This document shows positions 10,890 to 21,124 of a stretch of DNA of 64,000 nt, in pieces (position 1 is the first letter of the stretch; each line of letters begins with the position of its first letter). This DNA comes from Gigaspora margarita (taxonomy: Eukaryota > Glomeromycota > Glomeromycetes > Diversisporales > Gigasporaceae). The translations under genes were made by a program, and so were the position numbers. The notes beneath the pieces were generated by a model. The model worked only from the letters and a program-made list of their open reading frames with translations, made no database searches and was not told the DNA's origin. The stretch lies in NCBI GenBank assembly GCA_009809945.1, contig WTPW01001277.1, forward strand, positions 122,180 to 186,179. Direction: 5' to 3'.

Positions 10890-11128
10890 GGGCCCTTCAA
10901 CCTTTTTTATCAGCAGTCTGCTTCCGTTAGTTCCCATTCAAGATCCTTTTTCCCAGTACCATCAAAAGTTGGGTATTTCTTCACTTAGATTTTGCCAAGT
11001 GGGTTCCATACTACTAATTTGCAGAACTTACATGCTTCTTTTTTCCTCATATAATATTACACAAGTTAGTTGGCTTCCAATAACTTGGTGTTACCTGCAT
11101 TATAAATCAAAGATTCAATTAGTTGAAA
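10890..11128 (-). mobile_element. Tail portion of an interrupted tRNA-like SINE
   Basis: Continuation, on the minus strand, of the tRNA-like head at 13896-14030. The two parts are separated by the AGGACCC-type element 11129-13895, with GTTGAA at both junctions. Read on the minus strand after removal of the insert, the body TTGAAAATT...GTAACTGA resembles that after the SINE head at 25555. The 3' limit is uncertain. Confidence 0.4.
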
Positions 11129-11324
11129 AGGACCCCGAAATATACATAGATAGATTAGGTTAGAGAATGCGTTGCCATCATAGACAAATTAAATGAAGTA
11201 AGATTTACATTTGCGTATTCTTTTAAAAAATTATTAAAAAAGGTTAAATTTTTAAATTGCTTATTTCTATATTAAAATTCTACATATAAAGGTTTAATTT
11301 GCGTATTTTTAGCATAAATTTGGA

Positions 11325-11480
11325 AATAACAATACTGTAATTTCCAAAAATAAGCTACCTCCCTTTTTTTCGAAACAAAATTTTTTATTTTGAAAATAAA
11401 CTAAACAACAAATGTCTTGGCTCTTATTTTCTAAACCAGAATTATTCTCACTATTGTATATATGCATATTTACTAAAAAT
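11325..11480 (+). mobile_element. Left-end fragment of TA-flanked MITE
   Basis: CTGTAATTTCCAAAAATAAGCTACCTCCCTTTT resembles the left end of the MITEs at 15916, 16418, 18091, 32501 and 61793 (AAAATAAGCTACC motif). The right end is missing. Confidence 0.45.
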
Positions 11481-11897
11481 AGTTACCTTGCATATGCTCA
11501 ATAGTCGAATTTTTTTGATTGAGACTTGATTATAAAATAAATAAAAAAAATAAACTAAAAAATAAAACGTACATACATATTTAATAAATAATTTAATAAT
11601 AAGTAGAATAAATAAAAAAAACTAAAATAAACTAAAATAATAAAAACAAATGTAAAATATAAATCTTTTTTTAAAAATTTTTAATGGTTTTTTTATTTAT
11701 TTTTTTTATTTAACATTTTTTTTTTTAATTTTTTTATTATACTATAGTATTTATTTTTTTATTTTCAATTTTTTTTTATTCTTTTTTTTTAACGTTTTTT
11801 TATTTTTGAATTTTTTTATAATGTTATTATTTTTTAATTTTTTTTTTAATTTTTTTTTTTATATTCCCATATTTACTTTTTTTTATCATTTTTTTTT

Positions 11898-12337
11898 NNN
11901 NNNNNNNNNNNNNNNNNNNNNNNNNNNNNNNNNNNNNNNNNNNNNNNNNNNNNNNNNNNNNNNNNNNNNNNNNNNNNNNNNNNNNNNNNNNNNNNNNNNN
12001 NNNNNNNNNNNNNNNNNNNNNNNNNNNNNNNNNNNNNNNNNNNNNNNNNNNNNNNNNNNNNNNNNNNNNNNNNNNNNNNNNNNNNNNNNNNNNNNNNNNN
12101 NNNNNNNNNNNNNNNNNNNNNNNNNNNNNNNNNNNNNNNNNNNNNNNNNNNNNNNNNNNNNNNNNNNNNNNNNNNNNNNNNNNNNNNNNNNNNNNNNNNN
12201 NNNNNNNNNNNNNNNNNNNNNNNNNNNNNNNNNNNNNNNNNNNNNNNNNNNNNNNNNNNNNNNNNNNNNNNNNNNNNNNNNNNNNNNNNNNNNNNNNNNN
12301 NNNNNNNNNNNNNNNNNNNNNNNNNNNNNNNNNNNNN
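11898..12337. other. Assembly gap (440 N) in an A/T homopolymer tract
   Basis: A run of N between T-rich sequences at 11700-11897 and 12338-12660. The apparent long reading frame spanning it is an artefact of the Ns. Confidence 0.95.
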
Positions 12338-12789
12338 TATTTTTCGATTATTTTTTTTTAAATTTTTTTATATTATTTATTTTTTTTAAAAATTTTTTTT
12401 ATTATTTTTAACGTTATTTTTTTTTAATTTTAATTATATTTTATTTTAATTTTTTTTAACGTTTTTTTTCAAATTTTTAATTTTTTTTTTAATTTATCGG
12501 TTTTTTTTTTAATCTATCTGTTTTTTTTTAAAAAAAAATTTTTTTTTATTATTTAATTTTTTTTTTATTATTTATTTTAAATTTTAATGTTTTTTTTTTA
12601 TTTAATTGCTTTTTTCAGTTTTTTTTAATAACTTATCGGTTATTTATTTATTTTATTATTAAATATTATTTATTATAATTTATTTATGATGTTCAGATTT
12701 CACGGAACAGTAATTTAAAAGATAAGTAATTCAATTTTTTTTTTATTTCTTAATTTTTTTTTATTAATTAATTTATTCTTGTTCTTTTT

Positions 12790-13640
12790 TTAGTTACAGA
12801 ATATCTTCTCTCATTGTTGGTGTTGTCCAGTTCTTTCGTTGGTGTCTTGGAGTTTGTGTAAAGGGCAGCTGCTAATGCTTTTCCTCCTTCGAATCCAGAG
12901 ATTTAGATCACATCGATCTGTAAGATAAGTATATTTTTTTTTGTCTTGTTTTTTATTTAAATTTGTTTATCTTATTAACTTGAACTTTCTCTTGTTAGAA
13001 CGCCTCCAAGATTCAAAGATTCCTTCTTCGAATCGGTATAGATCTGAAAAGTAAGTGAAGTTTATTAGAGATTTTCTAGACAGTTATTACGGGGTTTTTT
13101 TAATTTTTATTTATTTGTTAGTTTCGTCTATTTACGTTTCCTAGAGTTTTTTTTATCGTTGGTGCCAGAGTCTTTTTTGCTGTTAGCGCGTTACCTAGAG
13201 CTTTTTCGTTGCTAGCGTGTTAATGTCGTTAGTGTAGAATCACTTTTGTCACTGGTGCAGCGAAGTATCAGTTTCTATTTTTTTTTTTTTTGCTTTAGCG
13301 TTGTATTCGTGCAATACTAATTTTTTCAGGTTCAAAATAGGTGACCATTGCGTCTTGCTTTTTGGTGTACTGGATACATTTGTCGTTGGTGCCGAGTTTG
13401 TAATACTGTGTTTGGCACTTTTTCGTCATTTTGTTCGTACGTTGTTGGGATTTAGTGGATAGGAAAGTTAGCTATAGAGTTGGGTTAGATGTTTAGGTAA
13501 AAGAATGGTATCTCTATGGTGGTTGTTTGGTGTCTCCATGGTGGTTTGTATGGTGTTTCTATAGCGTTTGTGTAGTGGTATTTCTATGGTGTTTGATGGT
13601 GATTGTGTGGTGTCTCTAAGGCATTTTTGTAGTGTCTCTA
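12790..13640 (+). repeat. GT-rich block with TGGTGTCTCTATGG repeats
   Basis: Similar in order and words to 9700-10540, including GGTGCCGAGTTTGTAATACTGTGTTTGGCAC. Ends in degenerate repeats of GGTGTTTCTATGGTG type at 13500-13640. Part of the 11129-13895 element. No credible coding frame. Confidence 0.55.
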
Positions 13641-13924
13641 GTAATATGTTTTGTAGTTATTTTTTTTAATAAAAATATATATTAATTTTTGTGAAATTTA
13701 TAATTGACCAATATTATGTATCTTATATAAAATTTTATACTATAATTAAGGTTAGAATTTTATTTTGCATATTTTTCTTTAAATTTTTTTATATAAGGTA
13801 TATTTTGCGTACAGATCTTATAAAAAGTCTTGCGTACAGCAATTAATAAAAAATTTAAAAGTCACCTTACCTATCTATGTATATTTCAGGGTCCTGTTGA
13901 AGCACAGATCAGTTACCATAACAC

Positions 13925-14030
13925 AAATGCAATTTTCAAAACTGTTTCCAGTGGGATTCGAACTCTACACCTGTCACTTGGGGGTAACAACAACCCAACT
14001 TCGCTATGTCGCTATACTTCTATTATAAAT
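13925..14030 (-). mobile_element. tRNA-like SINE head
   Basis: On the minus strand TAGCGAAGTTGG matches the pol III A-box pattern TRGYNNARNNGG, and AGAGTTCGAATCCCACT about 40 bases further matches the B box and T-loop. Together they resemble a tRNA, but the T stem does not pair well and no clean acceptor stem is seen, so it is not a functional tRNA. Homologous heads are at 25565-25620 and 56560-56615. Confidence 0.6.
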
Positions 14031-14164
14031 TTTATGATTGTATAAAATTTATAAAATTAAATAATTTTAATTATTTTAAAAAGTACTACATAGAATTTTT
14101 TGATTTTTTTTTATTTAAAAAATATAGATTTATAAATTTATATTTTTATTTTTTAGCTTAATAT

Positions 14165-14522
14165 CTTAGATGAATCTATTTGTCGCCAGCTGTGACAGTC
14201 ACCAGATTGTGATTAATCAATTAGATCAAAGGATCATATATAACGTGAAAAATGCAAAAACTTTGATTTTCTTAATAAATCACTGCTACCTTAAAAATTT
14301 GTCTATGAAACTACTTTTTTTTATACAAAAAAAAAAATTTCTTGCAAAATTTTACTATATACAATACTCTACCCGAACTTTAACTATGGCTCTAACCTAA
14401 CCTTAATGATAGTAAGTTCAATGCTTTGTTTTTGTTTTGATCAAATATTATACAATCTAAATAGTTGATCACAATCCGATGACTGTTACTACCGGCAACA
14501 AATACATTTTTTCTAATATCTT
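14165..14522. mobile_element. TIR MITE with ATTTGTnGCC ends (~358 bp)
   Basis: Left CTATTTGTCGCCAGCTGTGA and CAGTCACCAGATTGTGAT match, inverted, ATCACAATCCGATGACTG and TTACTACCGGCAACAAATAC at the right. The inner part has an AT-rich segment (TGTCTATGAAACTACTTTTT) and CTCTAACCTAACCTTAA. That inner part is also in the MITE at 56935-57226 and partly in 28976-29257. Exact ends and duplication are unclear. Confidence 0.65.
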
Positions 14523-15915
14523 ATAAATTTAGCTCTATATAAATTTTTAAAAAGTGTTCACAATATTATGGTAGACCACTGTATAACAAACAAAAAAAAG
14601 TTATACCTTGCTTAGCCTCCAAGATAGACCATTAATATTAATATGTTCCTTTTCATTTTTCTCTTCACTAGGATCTAATATTTTAGATGAATAAATATTA
14701 TAATATTAATAATTTTTTTTAGTTCCTCAGTATCATATTTGGTAATCCAGCTATTATTCTTTTTATAAAAGTACTTGAATGCTGAAGTTTGTCATAATAT
14801 TTTCTATAAATTAGAAAAATTATAATAAAAATTAATAGTTAGTAAATAATAATAAAAATCGATTTATCAGTCAGCCAATATGTTAGAAATAATCATACAT
14901 TTGCATACTTATAAAAAAAATTGATTAATATATAGAAAAAATTTATAAATTTTTTAGTTTTTGAATTTGCAAGTTAATAAGACATTATATATGACTCTGA
15001 TTTGGCCTGATATTCTTGTAGCTTATTACAACTAATAGTTCAAATTTCATTTATAGTTGAAAATATAGTTGAAAATAAGTTTAAGCTCAAAGAATGAGTT
15101 TAAATATGTATTTTGCTAACTACTAAAAATAGTTTACTACATCTTTTTTACAGATTTGTTGGGCCTTTTAAACACTTTTGTTGTTGGCTTTGTAATCATA
15201 ACTTTTTAGAATACATGATTGAAAGAATAAATACAATTTTAGTATTTGTGCTATTATTAGCACTACTAATATAATCAAATATTTTTAGCTATATTTCTCT
15301 AAGTTATGTACTTGAAACTATGCTTTAATAACATGCATATAAAGAATAATATAAAAAAGTGCATTTATAGAGATTAAGTATATATTTGGGCTAGCACTTG
15401 AACATGCATTTAGAAAGAATGTACACTTATAAAGAGTGCATTTAAAGAGATCTGACTATATAATGCTGGTGCTGTAACTAGTTGAATTTTAAAGTTTACT
15501 TACTATTTTAAGTATACCTGGTATATACTCTTAATACTATGGCTAATTAGATTTTTAATTTTTTAGATCTAAAAGAAAAATTTTTTCTATAAAGCTTGTA
15601 AACAAAGTTTTATTTTGGTTGCTCTGAATTCACTACAAGCATATTGTATAGATGTTGTGAATTTTAGTTAAGATTAGTTTTAATAGTTAAAGTTGAAATT
15701 AAAATTTGAATAGATTTTTGAAACACAAATTTTATCGCTTAAATTTGTTTTTAATTAAATAAAATTATTTTGTACAATTTATAATAAAGGTTTAAGTTTT
15801 TAATTACTATAATATCAAAGTAAATTACAGAAATCAAACATCTTACGATTCAATAACAGCTTTTAGTGGTTTCATATTTTTTTAAAAATTACTAGAATTT
15901 ACTACAAACTATATA
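14523..15915. other. Unassigned AT-rich sequence
   Basis: About 1.4 kb with no long frame, no clear repeat and no recognised family. GCATTTATAGAG/GTGCATTTAAAGAG words recur at 15360-15460. May contain degraded coding sequence, but I cannot show it. Confidence 0.35.
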
Positions 15916-16229
15916 CTGTATATGTTCAAAAATAAGCTACTCTCTAAAATAAGCTACCCTCCTGATTTTTTTCAAAAATCTTAAAAAATCCATTAGCAGT
16001 TGCTAATATAAAAGTCCAAATTTTACTAAGTAAACCTCAAAAGTGCCATTAAGTAAACTTGTTCAGAACATCAAAATACATCTACAAAAATATTAGTGTT
16101 ATTTGGACAACTTTTTATTAGTAGATATTTAATTTTTTCAAAAAACTCAATATTTCGAAAATAAGCTACTCCACTTTTTTTCGTGTAATTTTTGGCCAAA
16201 AAAGGTAGCTTATTTTCGGACATATATGG
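15916..16229. mobile_element. TA-flanked MITE, copy 1 (314 bp)
   Basis: TA on both sides; ends CTGTATATGTTCAAAAATAAG and, inverted, CCATATATGTCCGAAAATAAG, continuing as GCTACC...GGTAGC. The TA duplication with CnGTAT ends is the Tc1/mariner pattern. Interior shared with 16418-16734 and 61793-62110 (ACCCATTAGCAGTT, GTAAACTTGTTCAG). Non-coding. Confidence 0.8.
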
Positions 16230-16417
16230 TAATATTTTGAGTAATTATCCTAGTATTATAAGTTGTATTTTTTTAAGTTAAATTAACAATAATAATAATA
16301 ATAATTTAGGATTAACAGTTAATCATCTATAATCGAAACTAATTTTGTTCAAGATATTCATGAGTTCAAAATATTGATAATAATGTGATAGTGTGGGACA
16401 ATAACTTATAAACAATA

Positions 16418-16734
16418 CTATATATTGCCAAAAATAAGCTACTTCCGAAAATAAGCTACTCCCCTGATTTTTTCAAAAATCTTAAAAAAACTATTAGCAG
16501 TTGCTACATATAAAAGTCTAAATTTTACTAAGTAAATCTCAAAAGTGCTATTATATAAACTTGTTCAGCACTTCCAAATACACTTATAGTAAAAATTTGG
16601 TATCATTTGGACAATATTTTATTAGTACATTTTTTAATTTTTTCAAAAATTCAATGTTTTGAAAATAAGCTACCCTATGTTTTTTTGTATAATTTTTTGG
16701 CCAAAAAAGGTGGCTTATTTTTGGACACATATAG
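16418..16734. mobile_element. TA-flanked MITE, copy 2 (317 bp)
   Basis: Close relative of the copy 190 bp upstream, same orientation. TA flanks at 16416-16417 and 16735-16736; ends CTATATATTGCCAAAAATAAG and ...CTTATTTTTGGACACATATAG. Confidence 0.8.
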
Positions 16735-16794
16735 TACTATTATAGATACTGGTAAAATTAAATCAGAGTGGTGAAATGATTTCACCATTTCACC

Positions 16795-16872
16795 AATCAC
16801 CAATCAGTAATGATGAAACTGGTATAACTGGTAAATTGGTGTAATTGGTGTAATTGGTGAATTGGTGAATTG
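16795..16872 (+). repeat. 9-bp minisatellite (ATTGGTGAA)
   Basis: Successive units of ATTGGTGTA and ATTGGTGAA, about seven, preceded by the complementary CACCAATCACC. It forms the subterminal part of the 16741-17820 element; complementary units are at the other end. Confidence 0.8.
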
Positions 16873-17016
16873 GTGAATTGGTGAAATGGTAAAACAGCGG
16901 AATGAATAGTGAATTTCCAGAGTCTGGAATTATTTCAGCCTGGAATTCAGTTAGGTTTTTGTTCAAGTTTTTATATTTTATGTTTTCACAAGCACACTTT
17001 GAGGTTAGAACTATTA

Positions 17017-17168
17017 AGAAAAGTGACAAAAATCAGGTGATTTTTTAGGAGGGAGGGGGGTAAAAAATGCTGAAATTATATATAAGAACCTGACCAAATC
17101 TATATTATAGAGGGAGAGAGGGGGTAGGCCTCTAATAAAAAATAATCAGATGATTAATGACACTGCCC
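17017..17168 (+). mobile_element. Tourist-like MITE, copy 4 (152 bp)
   Basis: Left flank TTA (17014-17016), right flank TAA. Same start (AAGTGACAAAAATCAGG), core GTAGGCCTCTAATAAAAAAT and end GACACTGCCC as the other four copies. A hAT-type MITE is inserted at its right border and duplicates its last bases. Confidence 0.8.
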
Positions 17169-17172
17169 TAAC

Positions 17173-17335
17173 CAGTGATATAAATTCGATCCGCGCAGTA
17201 GGCGCAGTGTACATAGATTTAAATTTGTGCTTATGTCAGGGCTCCTCGTATATATAACGCGCGTATAAATTTTTATTTTGTGCATTTTTTTTTTTGCATT
17301 TGCGCGAATAAAAATTTTTTGAATTTATAACACTG
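17173..17335. mobile_element. hAT-type MITE (163 bp) at the edge of Tourist copy 4
   Basis: Ends CAGTGATATAAATTC and GAATTTATAACACTG are inverted repeats with the CAnTG start typical of hAT elements. A perfect 8-bp duplication GCCCTAAC flanks it (17165-17172, 17336-17343), the hAT length. Interior includes CGCGCGTATAAATTTTT, so it is more GC-rich than its surroundings. Confidence 0.9.
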
Positions 17336-17820
17336 GCCCTAACCGTTTATACCGGATGCCATAAATGTAGAGATTGATCTGTTGAATAATTATTAAATGA
17401 TTGGATACATAATTATTTTACCCAAATCAAATATCAAATATATTATTCACTGATTAATTCAATGAATATTTGGTAACATTAGATGATACAAATTAAAATT
17501 TTAACTTAAGAAATAATGATACAACTTTGATTAAATATTTCTATTTTAAAATTCAATGAAACTAGGGTTATTTCAATAGGCTTAAAAATATTTTATGAGC
17601 ACTAGAGAACCCAAAAATAAAAATTTAAAACTTATTACAAGTATAGTCCTGAAGAATTGAAATATTTTATATTGTCAATTGATATTTTGAACTTAAATTT
17701 TATTTCCAAATTTCATGTTATAGTATTCATATAACCCGCATACTAATCATACCAATTCACCAATTTACCAATTTCACCAATTTCACCTAGTAAAATGGTT
17801 TAATTTCACTAGCATCTATA

Positions 17821-18090
17821 GGTGCTATATGATAGTATTATATAATAACAGATAATAACTAGTAATATAATATAATTTCTATATCATATGATATTATAAT
17901 ATTGTTATCATCTGATACTGGTTTTGGTATATGACAAAGCTATAATTAGTAGCCTAAATTCTTAATATAAATTTAAAAGAATTTTGAAATCAATAAAAAG
18001 CTCTATATTTTGCAAGTTTGTTTTCCATAACAAATAAACAACAATTAATTAAAATTTTATTTTTTCTTTAAACATTTGTTTTTACTATTA
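17821..18090. other. Unassigned AT-rich spacer
   Basis: Contains TATATGATAnTATTATAAT-like simple words only. Confidence 0.35.
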
Positions 18091-18642
18091 CCGTATATTG
18101 CCGAAAATAAGCTACCTCTGAAAATAAGCTACCCCCCTCTTTTGGTCAAGAAACATAAAAACATCTTTGACCCGAAAATAAACTCCTCACGATCGATGAA
18201 AGTTGCTACATAGTAAAGTCCAAATTTTACTAAGCTAATCGATTAAAGTCACTTAAGTAAACTTATTCAAAAGATCAAAATACATATATCCTGAAATTAC
18301 AACGAAATTGAAGAACTTTTTATTAATTGGATTTTAATTTTTATTTTCAACAGAGAGATTAAAATTTTATTAGCAAAATATATTCGTTGAACGTAAAAAT
18401 TAAAAGTCAAATAATAAAAAGTGCTCCTATTCTGATGAAACTTTTAAAATAGGTGTAGTTTAGTCTTCCAAATAAGTTTACTTAAGCACTAATTACAGAT
18501 TTACATAGTAGAATTTAGACTTTACTATGTGACAACTATTGTTAATTGACCAAAAATCGATTTTATCCGAAAATAAGCTACTCCAGATTTTTTGTGTCCA
18601 AAATCGTCCAAAAAAAGGTAGCTTATTTTCGAACACATACGG
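18091..18642. mobile_element. TA-flanked MITE, long form (552 bp)
   Basis: TA on both sides; left end CCGTATATTGCCGAAAATAA, right end TTATTTTCGAACACATACGG. Interior has further inverted repeats: CATAGTAAAGTCCAAATTTT at about 18210 against its complement near 18505-18530, and GTAAAAATTAAAAGTCAA against its complement. Same form as 32501-33020. Confidence 0.85.
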
Positions 18643-19349
18643 TATCATCAAAAAATGAGGTTTGATTCCCCACAAAATTTGCAAGAAGGATTTTTTCTCA
18701 ATTTGATCAGAATGAATTACAAGAGCATTTAAAAGACATTCAGACTCTAGTTTATTTAATAATAAAATTGAACAAAACTTATATGAACAAGCTTTAAACT
18801 CAGCTAAATATAAAAATGATAATTATTAGCTTTGTTATATATTTATTTGAAATAAAATTTTGTGAAGTCTTATCTTATATATAATTTTTTTTTATATACT
18901 GTTTTCTTCTAAATCTGTAAAGTAAAATTTAGTAAAGTATATATTTTCTTTAAGCCTATACTTGTCTAAACCTTTATAACTACTTTTTACTTACTTTATA
19001 TACATATTCAAAATAATTCTAAAAAAAAGTAAAGAATGTCTACTATTTCTAAAATACTAGTTATTTAAGAAACTATTGCTCAAATAAAATTGAGTAAGCT
19101 GTATAAAGCAAGTTTGTTTTGTAAAAAAAAATATGTATGCTAATAAAATTAAATAATTATCTTAAAAAAATATTTATTAATAATTAAAAAATTTTTTAAA
19201 AATTTATAGTATATCTGACTGCTATATTCAGATAATCAATTTTAAGTTAAATTTATAAATATAAATTTATATATCAGATCTCTGATAATTATTATATATA
19301 TATTTATTGAAAACCTTTCTTTAAGATAAATTCTAATATATGGACTAAG
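18643..19349. other. Unassigned AT-rich sequence
   Basis: No reading frame, repeat or RNA gene recognised. Confidence 0.35.
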
Positions 19350-19648
19350 AGGATCCTGGACATCTAGTACAGAGGTCATACTTAATTTTTTTAGTAAAAA
19401 TCCCTAAAATTTGAGAAGCAAAAAAATGGCTTTTGGCAATTATCTTGGCATCCAGTGGTCTAAGTTAAATAAATTTTTTTTTTTAAAATGAAGCTCTTAG
19501 TAAGATACATCTAACAAAAAAAAAGTTCATTCAATTCTGATTACTAGATTAAAAGTTATTTAAACAAATGTATTTTGTTATTTTAGCAAATTGGACCAAA
19601 CTTGGCCAAAATCCAGTTATGGCCTATATAAGAGATGTTTAGGGTCCT
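19350..19648. mobile_element. AGGACCC-type MITE (299 bp)
   Basis: Left end AGGATCCTGGACATCTAGTA and right end (inverted) AGGACCCTAAACATCTCTTA. GACTAAG directly abuts both ends, a 7-bp match consistent with a slightly decayed 8-bp duplication. Internal sequence is shared with the right arm of the foldback at 44550-45156 and its ends with the 10.5-kb element at 28810. Confidence 0.75.
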
Positions 19649-19914
19649 GACTAAGTGCTACAGGACAATTTGAGATGCTATTGCAGAATATTTGCTAATT
19701 CTGTTTGATCTGTCTTAAACCACTGGCCCAAAAGAACAAATAATATAGGAATTGTATTTTGAATTAGGTGATTTCTTTGATTTTTTTAGATTTTATTAAA
19801 GTTAAGTCTAAACTTTTTATTTTTTTTCAAAGAATATAAAAGATTTCTTTCTATTAATAAAATAAAAATTAATTATTAACTAAAAAAAATAAAAATAAAT
19901 TAAGTTGCTTATAT

Positions 19915-20930
19915 ACCTAAAGTGCCTTTTTTCTTTTATAATTATTCTTAAAATTTTCTAATATCTTATTGCTTATAGGAGCTGATCTTTATTGTATAGC
20001 TAATAAAGATTCTAATATATTTTTTCTTTTTAATTGTCTTGCTTCTGAACTATAGATCCCTAGTAGTTTAAAACTTGCAAGTTACTAATTTCTTTAATTA
20101 AAGAAGAAATGGAACTCTACAACACTTTCAAAATATCTTTCAACTTTATAATTTTATGATTTTGATTCTTTAGTAATTCAATAGTATTTTTCAACTCTAT
20201 AATTTTATGATCTTGAACCCTTTAAATTTCATGTAAACTATCAACCTTAGTCTATAACAATTGATTTTTTAAAATAAAAATAAAACAAAAAATAAAAAAA
20301 ATTAATATTTAATACTATTAAATGCTATTAATAAAATTATTATTCTTTAGCCTTCTACTTCTTTTCAATAACTTATAATTGGATAAAGATTTAGTTCAGT
20401 TTTCACTTCTATTTCAACTTTAGCTTCTGTTAGTTTTTACAGGTAAACAAATAGTAGGATAACAGATTCTATAGAAGTTATATTTCCTGATTGATGTAAA
20501 GGAGAAACTACAATAAATGCTTTAGTTGAAGTAATAGTAATTGACTCAATTGTATATGGTTGGATTGAAGTAGTAGATGGTTGGATCAAAGTAATAAATA
20601 GTTGAATTAAAGTAGTAAATAGTTGAATTAAAATAGGATAGTTGGATTGAAGTAGTAAATTGTTGAATTGAAGTAATGGATTGTTTGGTCAAAGTAATGA
20701 AATTGTTAAGTTAATGTAGTTGATTGTTGGATTAAAGTAGTAGATTGTTGAAGTGAAATAGTAGTAGTTGAAGTAGTAGAGATTGTTTAGGATAAAATAA
20801 TATTGGATAGTTGGGTTGAAATGGTAGTAGTTTGAATGCCTGGGTTGAAATAGTAGATAGTTGAGTTGAAGTAAAGAATAATTGTAATCAAGAAGTTGTA
20901 ATAGTAGATTGAGTTAAAGTTGTAATCGCT
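19915..20930 (-). pseudogene. Fossil of a Ser/Thr-rich, single-TM, coiled-coil protein gene
   Basis: On the minus strand, 20930-20540 is a degenerate 21-bp tandem repeat that translates in phase as TTSIQPS-like units (Ser/Thr/Gln/Pro-rich). It is followed by a short frame ending in a hydrophobic VILLFVYL and a stop near 20425. After an AT-rich gap (possibly an intron), 20265-20110 encodes a charged helical stretch with two similar halves, HKIIELKNTIELLKNQN and HKIIKLKDILKVL, typical of a coiled coil. Around 20060-19920 a further piece reads SSEARQLKRKNILESLL. This would fit a wall-proximal stalk, a membrane segment and a cytoplasmic coiled coil, a common fungal layout, but stops and frame breaks are present. 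Function unknown; it could be an intact multi-exon gene only if introns remove the stops. Confidence 0.35.
20530..20905 (-). repeat. 21-bp minisatellite (TTGGATTGAAGTAGTAGATGG)
   Basis: Degenerate tandem repeat of about 18 units seen on the plus strand as (G/A)TTGnATTGAAGTAGTAnAT. A unit length divisible by three keeps one frame open locally on the minus strand, so it may derive from a repeated protein segment. Confidence 0.65.
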
Positions 20931-20939
20931 CAAGAAAAC

Positions 20940-21120
20940 CAGTTTAGAAGAGTTGTTTATCAGATTCTTTTTGTTTTAGCTAAGATAAAAAGAAAAAAAA
21001 TTTAATAAAAAATTTTGAGAAGAGAAATTTAGCAAAAAAAAAATTTTAAGAAAATTTTAAAAAAAAAAATTTAGAAAGAGAAGATTTTCAAAAAAAAAAA
21101 AAACTGTTTGAATTATTTGT
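20940..21120. other. A-rich tract
   Basis: Poly-A-rich sequence with runs of AAAAAAAA and AGAAAATTTTAA. Nothing else seen. Confidence 0.4.
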
Positions 21121-21124
21121 ATAT

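Larger units (their letters stand above)
11129..13895. mobile_element. AGGACCC-type TIR element (2.77 kb, contains gap)
   Basis: Left end AGGACCCCGAAATATACATA and right end TATGTATATTTCAGGGTCCT are inverted repeats that continue as GATAGATTAGGT/ACCTTACCTATC. The same ends bound the 470-bp element at 28843-29312. GTTGAA flanks both sides, consistent with a decayed 8-bp duplication. The interior holds a fragment of a TA-type MITE (11325-11480), very AT-rich tracts, a 440-base gap and a GT-rich block. No transposase is visible, though the gap could hide sequence. Confidence 0.65.
16741..17820. mobile_element. TIR element with TATAGATnCT ends, containing two nested MITEs
   Basis: Left TATAGATACTGGTAAAATTA and right (inverted) TATAGATGCTAGTGAAATTA agree in 16 of 20 positions. 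Both ends carry runs of ATTGGTGAA-type repeats in opposite orientation (16795-16870 and 17750-17790). Inside are a Tourist-like MITE (17017-17168) and, at its edge, a hAT-type MITE (17173-17335). No coding capacity. Confidence 0.6.

Noticed and set aside
11806-12411. 201-codon open frame
   Set aside because: It spans the 440-N gap and homopolymer tracts; it is an artefact.
13925-14030. Functional tRNA gene on the minus strand
   Set aside because: A and B boxes are good, but the T stem and acceptor stem do not pair, and related degenerate heads occur twice more; a SINE head is more likely.
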